In this document: in pieces, positions 15,389-18,100 of the stretch
How positions within the stretch are numbered: position 1 is the stretch's first letter
Layout: each line of letters begins with the position of its first letter
Assembly: GCA_002437115.1 (NCBI GenBank)
Contig: DJOD01000014.1
Location: forward strand, 1 to 18,100
Origin: Prevotella sp. UBA6447
GTDB lineage: Bacteria > Bacteroidota > Bacteroidia > Bacteroidales > Bacteroidaceae
Direction of reading: 5' to 3'
Length of the DNA stretch: 18,100 nucleotides
The notes under the pieces: generated by a model
The model's database searches: none
What the model saw: only the letters and a program-made list of their open reading frames with translations
Told to the model about the DNA's origin: nothing
Translations under genes and position numbers: made by a program

Positions 15389-15419
15389 AAAAGGAGGGGG
15401 AACTGCTCCCCCTCCTTTT
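15389..15419. terminator. Bidirectional intrinsic terminator
   Basis: AAAAGGAGGGGG (15389-15400) pairs perfectly with CCCCCTCCTTTT (15408-15419) around a 7-nt loop. The GC core is flanked by A run and T run, so it works in both directions. It begins immediately after the transporter stop codon and lies 5 bp from the convergent small-protein gene. Confidence 0.9.
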
Positions 15420-15424
15420 AGAGG

Positions 15425-15610
15425 TTATTCGGCTATCCACCAATCGCCATTGTCCCAAAGATTCTTGTCGGGCTTCTCATCCTCGTTCTCCATCTCTCCG
15501 TTTTCGTCGTAATTCTCGTGATAGATGTTTTCCGTTGAGTTGGTGAGCAACGACGCGGGGCGCACACAGACAATTTCAGTCTGTGGCGCTGTGTAAGTAT
15601 GCTTCTTCAT
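15425..15610 (-). CDS. Small acidic protein of unknown function
   Basis: The 61-residue product starts 'MKKHTYTAPQTEIVCVRPAS' and continues with an acidic, Asn/Asp/Glu-rich tail ending 'NLWDNGDWWIAE'. Short Prevotella proteins with a 'MKK-Y--P--E-V' start and an acidic Trp-containing end are common next to surface-protein genes; none has a function known to me. It follows the BspA-like gene by 14 bp on the same strand and ends at the shared terminator, so the two are probably co-transcribed. There is no signal peptide or membrane segment. It is accepted as real because of its position, its start pattern and its exact fit before the terminator. Confidence 0.65.
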   Translation of the reverse strand: MKKHTYTAPQTEIVCVRPASLLTNSTENIYHENYDENGEMENEDEKPDKNLWDNGDWWIAE

Positions 15611-15624
15611 AGGTCTACTTCCAA

Positions 15625-17325
15625 TTATTTTTTCACTACTTTGATTACCTTGTTGCCCTTCTTGACGAGGGTCACACCTGGTTGCAGGCTGTCGAGGCGA
15701 CGTCCCTGCAGGTCATAGTATTCCGTGGGCGTTGAAAGCTCGTCGCCCACCGTGGGCACTTCAAGCCCGGTAGTGTTGCTGTCGTCAATGCTCAAAGGCG
15801 CGGACGTGGCAGACGGGGTTGCCTGGTCGGTCACGATGTAGGCACGGTAGGCATAGACCAGCACGCCCTTGGCTCCGTTGTCGAGATAGCCCTGCACGGG
15901 GCGGAACTTGTCTTGTGAGATGAAATAAGTGTTGGAGAGGTTGTCGGTCACGTTGACGGCTTCCTTCACCGTGCTCTCCATGGGCTGTGCGGTGAAGGTG
16001 ACGGGGCACAGCGTGCCGACAAGGCGGTCGCCCACGTTTTTGTTCACAGGCTTGGTCACCAGGCTCACACCCTTGTCGCTCTTCACGCCTTCGATGTGGA
16101 GGGTGGTCTGGCTCGCGCTCTTGCGTTTGGCAAACATGGGCACGCCGGCCTCAACGATGCCCTCGGTCATGCGCTGCACGGGGATGCGGTGACGGTCGAG
16201 TTGCACCTCGGTCATGGGGTAGAACCAGCAGGTGTTGGCCTCGTCGGCCACGTCGATAGCAAACGGCAGGCAGACGGTGGCCCACTTGGAGTTGATGTCG
16301 CGGTCGTAGGTGGCCTGACGGGCCAGCTTCACGCTCCCGTCGGTGAGCACCAGCGTCTCCTTGTCGAGGAGGTTGAGGCTGATGATTTTCAGTGGGTTGC
16401 CGGCCGCGCCCACCGTGTGGGTGCCCTGGTTGCCCACGTTTTTCTGCAACAGGCCTGTGGTATAGTTGGCAAGGTCTCGACGGTCTGTGTTTTGGCCTTC
16501 ACCCATGGCGGGGGCGTACTTGACGGCTCCCTCCAGCGACACGCAACCGTCAAACAGGTTCCACGCGCTGTTTGCGGGCACGTTCGTGAAGTCGAAAAGG
16601 GTGCTGACGTACACGGCTCGCAGGTTCTTGCACCCCGAGAAGAAAGAGTTCATGGCAGACATCTGCCAGTTGCCTCGCTTGGTCAAGAGGTCGAAGTTGG
16701 TCAGGTCGAGCTCCGTCAGGCTTTCACACTCGGCGAACATGTAGGCGAAGTTGCCCACCTTGCGCGTGTCGAACCCCGTCACGTCTATCTGCTTGAGGCT
16801 CTTGCAGCGGTTGAACATGTAACAGAACACGATGGCCGACGACGTGTCGAAATGGGTCACGTCGATGCTTTCCAGTTTCTCGCAGTCTTGGAACATGGCG
16901 TAGAAGTGGTTGGTCTTGGAGGTGTTGAGATACTCCATTCCCTCGATGTCGGTCAGGTTCTTGCAGCCGTCGAACCAGAAAGACAGGCATGTGGGGTGCG
17001 CCTGTGCGAAGCTGGGCTTGAACACCACCTTCGTGACCTGCGAGTTGATGCTATACCATGCGGGCTTTGTCATGCTCCCGTATTGGATGTCCACATACTC
17101 GGTCACGTCATACACCTGCCCCGTGGCGGGCTTTTCGCCATAATCGAAGGTGAGAACCCCATCGGCAAAGGTCGCGAAGGGCTGGTTGGTCACGGTTTCT
17201 TGGGCCCCAAGGGGCTGTGCCGCAAAGGCTGGCACAAGAAGAAACGCCAAAAGAACTAAGAAAGTCTGAAATTTACCCCGCTTCCACGCATAGGGGGTAA
17301 TACTTGATTTACACATCGTTTTCAT
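15625..17325 (-). CDS. BspA-like leucine-rich-repeat surface protein
   Basis: The 566-residue exported protein has a long signal region (core 'TFLVLLAFLLVPAFA', cleavage probably near Ala41). Residues about 118-265 hold BspA/DUF285-type repeats of 26 residues, starting at 144, 170 and 196 ('MFQDCEKLESIDVTHFDTS', 'MFNRCKSLKQIDVTGFDTR', 'MFAECESLTELDLTNFD'), with degenerate units on both sides ('WFDGCKNLTDIEGMEYLNTS', 'FFSGCKNLRAVYV'). Residues about 290-530 are a beta-rich region of unknown role. The C-terminal 'YYDLQGRRLDSLQPGVTLVK' and 'KVIKVVKK' match the terminal tail common in Prevotella secreted proteins and possibly used for type IX secretion. BspA relatives bind host proteins or other bacteria, but a specific partner here is unknown. 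Start ATG 17325 is preferred. Leader and promoter are described separately. Confidence 0.85.
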   Translation of the reverse strand: MKTMCKSSITPYAWKRGKFQTFLVLLAFLLVPAFAAQPLGAQETVTNQPFATFADGVLTFDYGEKPATGQVYDVTEYVDIQYGSMTKPAWYSINSQVTKVVFKPSFAQAHPTCLSFWFDGCKNLTDIEGMEYLNTSKTNHFYAMFQDCEKLESIDVTHFDTSSAIVFCYMFNRCKSLKQIDVTGFDTRKVGNFAYMFAECESLTELDLTNFDLLTKRGNWQMSAMNSFFSGCKNLRAVYVSTLFDFTNVPANSAWNLFDGCVSLEGAVKYAPAMGEGQNTDRRDLANYTTGLLQKNVGNQGTHTVGAAGNPLKIISLNLLDKETLVLTDGSVKLARQATYDRDINSKWATVCLPFAIDVADEANTCWFYPMTEVQLDRHRIPVQRMTEGIVEAGVPMFAKRKSASQTTLHIEGVKSDKGVSLVTKPVNKNVGDRLVGTLCPVTFTAQPMESTVKEAVNVTDNLSNTYFISQDKFRPVQGYLDNGAKGVLVYAYRAYIVTDQATPSATSAPLSIDDSNTTGLEVPTVGDELSTPTEYYDLQGRRLDSLQPGVTLVKKGNKVIKVVKK

Positions 17326-17373
17326 GTGCTCTTTTGAATTTATTAAAATACTTAAAAAACATTTTTCAGTTTG

Positions 17374-17443
17374 TCGCCAATCGTGTAAGACGAGTCCGCG
17401 GAATATCCCCAGTATTCCGCACGTTGCTTCTCGTCCAAGGCGA
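17374..17443 (-). ncRNA. Three-helix structured leader RNA of the BspA-like gene
   Basis: Three nested perfect pairings are visible: 17374-17378 with 17439-17443 (5 bp, TCGCC/GGCGA), 17389-17394 with 17430-17435 (6 bp, GACGAG/CTCGTC) and 17398-17405 with 17413-17420 (8 bp, GCGGAATA/TATTCCGC, 7-nt loop). They lie in the untranslated region between the promoter at 17531 and the ATG at 17325. No known riboswitch class was recognised. It may be a cis-regulatory RNA or a stability element; the regulatory role is inferred. Confidence 0.45.
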
Positions 17444-17480
17444 GCTCAAAGCATTTTTTATTTTTTTATTTTAAATTTTG

Positions 17481-17512
17481 CCTTCTGCGGAAGGATGGAA
17501 CCCTTGCCACCC
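17481..17512 (-). promoter_or_regulatory. Two overlapping small hairpins in the same leader
   Basis: CCTTC-TGCG-GAAGG (17481-17494) is a perfect 5-bp hairpin. GGATGG (17493-17498) can also pair with CCACCC (17507-17512) when one G-U pair is allowed in the minus-strand RNA. They share bases 17493-17494, so they compete slightly. On the minus strand an A/T-rich stretch follows, without a clean T run. Confidence 0.3.
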
Positions 17513-17530
17513 TCCCTATCAGGCTGAGAG

Positions 17531-17538
17531 CAAAGTTA
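17531..17538 (-). promoter_or_regulatory. Promoter -7 box of the BspA-like gene
   Basis: The minus strand reads TAACTTTG, an exact match to TAnnTTTG. A start near 17524 gives a leader of about 200 nt, unusually long for these organisms. The -33 region is not clear. The box is identical in sequence to the one in front of mutS2. Confidence 0.55.
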
Positions 17539-17785
17539 CTGCAAAATTGGTGAAGCGACAAGCGTTTCCTGCATTTTAATAGTATTTTCATGTAACAATA
17601 GTCCGTTAATTTTTTCGTAGTAGCACTGCGTTACACATAAAAACAGTATGCAACCATTCGGATTAGGAAGGGTGTAATCAATTGAAAATTAACGTTTTAG
17701 GTAACAAAATATAACATAACAAAATCGGCTATCTCGCTGATTTTCAGTAACTTTATAGATTGAAATCAAAATAAAGTACGTACTG

Positions 17786-18100
17786 ATGACCAGCTTGATT
17801 AACCGATATATGACGCTTTGCAATGCAGCATTCGAGTTCTGCGGTGGGGCAAAGTTAAACAAAAGTATCCGAACAAACATCATGGAGATGCTTTTTCTCT
17901 TGATGGCAATCGCCAGAAAGGTGAATTTCGCACAGATGGGACGCTACGGCAAGCGTGGCGAGCAATGTTACAGGCAGACAGCCGAACGCAGCGTTGACTG
18001 GCTGAAGATGAGCACGTGGCTGTGTGACTTCGCCTTCAAGGACGGCAAGGAGCGCAAGGCCATAGCCATCGCCCCGATCTACATAAAGAAGTCCGGCAAG
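17786..18100 (+). CDS. DDE transposase, 5' part, runs out of window
   Basis: An open frame of 105 codons starts at ATG 17786 and continues to the window edge with no stop. It contains 'LNKSIRTNIMEMLFLLMAIA', 'NFAQMGRYGKRGEQCYRQT', 'DWLKMSTWLCDFAFKDGK' and 'IAIAPIYIKKSGK', the N-terminal pattern of a Bacteroidota transposase group with a DDE/RNase H-like catalytic core, perhaps IS4-related. In relatives I recall, the segment before 'YI-KSGK' begins with Asp ('DPSYI'); here it is Ala, which might mean a lost catalytic residue, but this is from memory. The left end of the element should lie between about 17640 and 17785; no terminal repeat can be defined without the other end. Short minus-strand frames over this region are shadows. 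Confidence 0.75.
   Translation, partial: MTSLINRYMTLCNAAFEFCGGAKLNKSIRTNIMEMLFLLMAIARKVNFAQMGRYGKRGEQCYRQTAERSVDWLKMSTWLCDFAFKDGKERKAIAIAPIYIKKSGK

Noticed and set aside
16096..17259. 387-codon plus-strand open frame opposite the BspA-like gene
   Set aside because: The product is a His/Val/Gly-rich mirror of the repeat-bearing gene; no signal or domain.
17486..17535. Possible TPP riboswitch, because GGCTGAGAG appears on the plus strand
   Set aside because: The other conserved TPP blocks are not in place and no thiamine gene follows; the strand is also opposite to the downstream coding gene.
1..18100. CRISPR arrays, tRNA or rRNA genes
   Set aside because: No regularly spaced repeats with unique spacers, no tRNA-like T-loop pattern and no rRNA-like conserved blocks were seen on reading both strands.

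Overview
The window looks like chromosomal DNA from a Bacteroidota gut or oral anaerobe, most likely Prevotella or a close relative. The reasons are direct: UpxY-type NusG paralogue, hybrid two-component (HTCS) regulator architecture, BspA-type leucine-rich-repeat surface protein with a 'YYDLQGRRL...' C-terminal tail, MutS2 starting 'MIYPSNFE', and several promoters matching the Bacteroidota -7 consensus TAnnTTTG. No rRNA, tRNA or CRISPR array was seen.

Layout. 1-1600 is an eroded accessory strip: an unidentified gene remnant, then a YafQ/DinJ-like toxin-antitoxin pair on the minus strand in which both genes carry a disabling lesion, bracketed by two ~100-bp direct repeats. 1611-2669 (minus) is an UpxY/NusG-like antiterminator with a long leader and its own promoter. 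2870-3660 is mostly non-coding but holds a frameshifted minus-strand gene tail ending in a strong hairpin terminator. 3723-5338 (plus) is a likely two-gene unit: free methionine-(R)-sulfoxide reductase (fRMsr) and a trypsin-like lipoprotein protease. It is convergent with the carbohydrate block.

The carbohydrate block (minus, 11045 down to 5349) reads: shortened HTCS regulator, GH115 alpha-glucuronidase, a ~230-bp scar of an exported protein, and a GH30 glycosidase. GH115 and GH30 suggest removal of (methyl)glucuronic acid and backbone cleavage of a glucuronoxylan-like glycan. The regulator appears to have lost its kinase, receiver and membrane parts by an in-frame deletion. A motif TGTTACATATGTT occurs upstream of GH115 and again just upstream of the scar/GH30 segment, so it may be a common operator. 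The regulator follows mutS2 (13654-11084) by only 38 bp.

13655-14218 is intergenic and contains a GC-rich palindrome and a 194-bp MITE-like fold-back element with 19-bp terminal inverted repeats and TAA target duplications. Then come a plus-strand MFS (FucP-like) sugar transporter, a bidirectional terminator, and, on the minus strand, a BspA-like surface protein followed by a 61-residue small protein. The surface-protein gene has a structured ~200-nt leader. The right edge is the 5' part of a DDE transposase running out of the window.

Overall theme: conserved housekeeping genes (mutS2, fRMsr) sit among accessory genes at several stages of decay. Some lesions are single-base changes and could be assembly errors; this must be checked before biological conclusions are drawn. 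I do not see a clearly new multi-gene system. The most interesting items are the collapsed HTCS, the doubly broken toxin-antitoxin pair, the A7 tract at the start of the fRMsr gene, the MITE-like element and the structured leader of the surface-protein gene.
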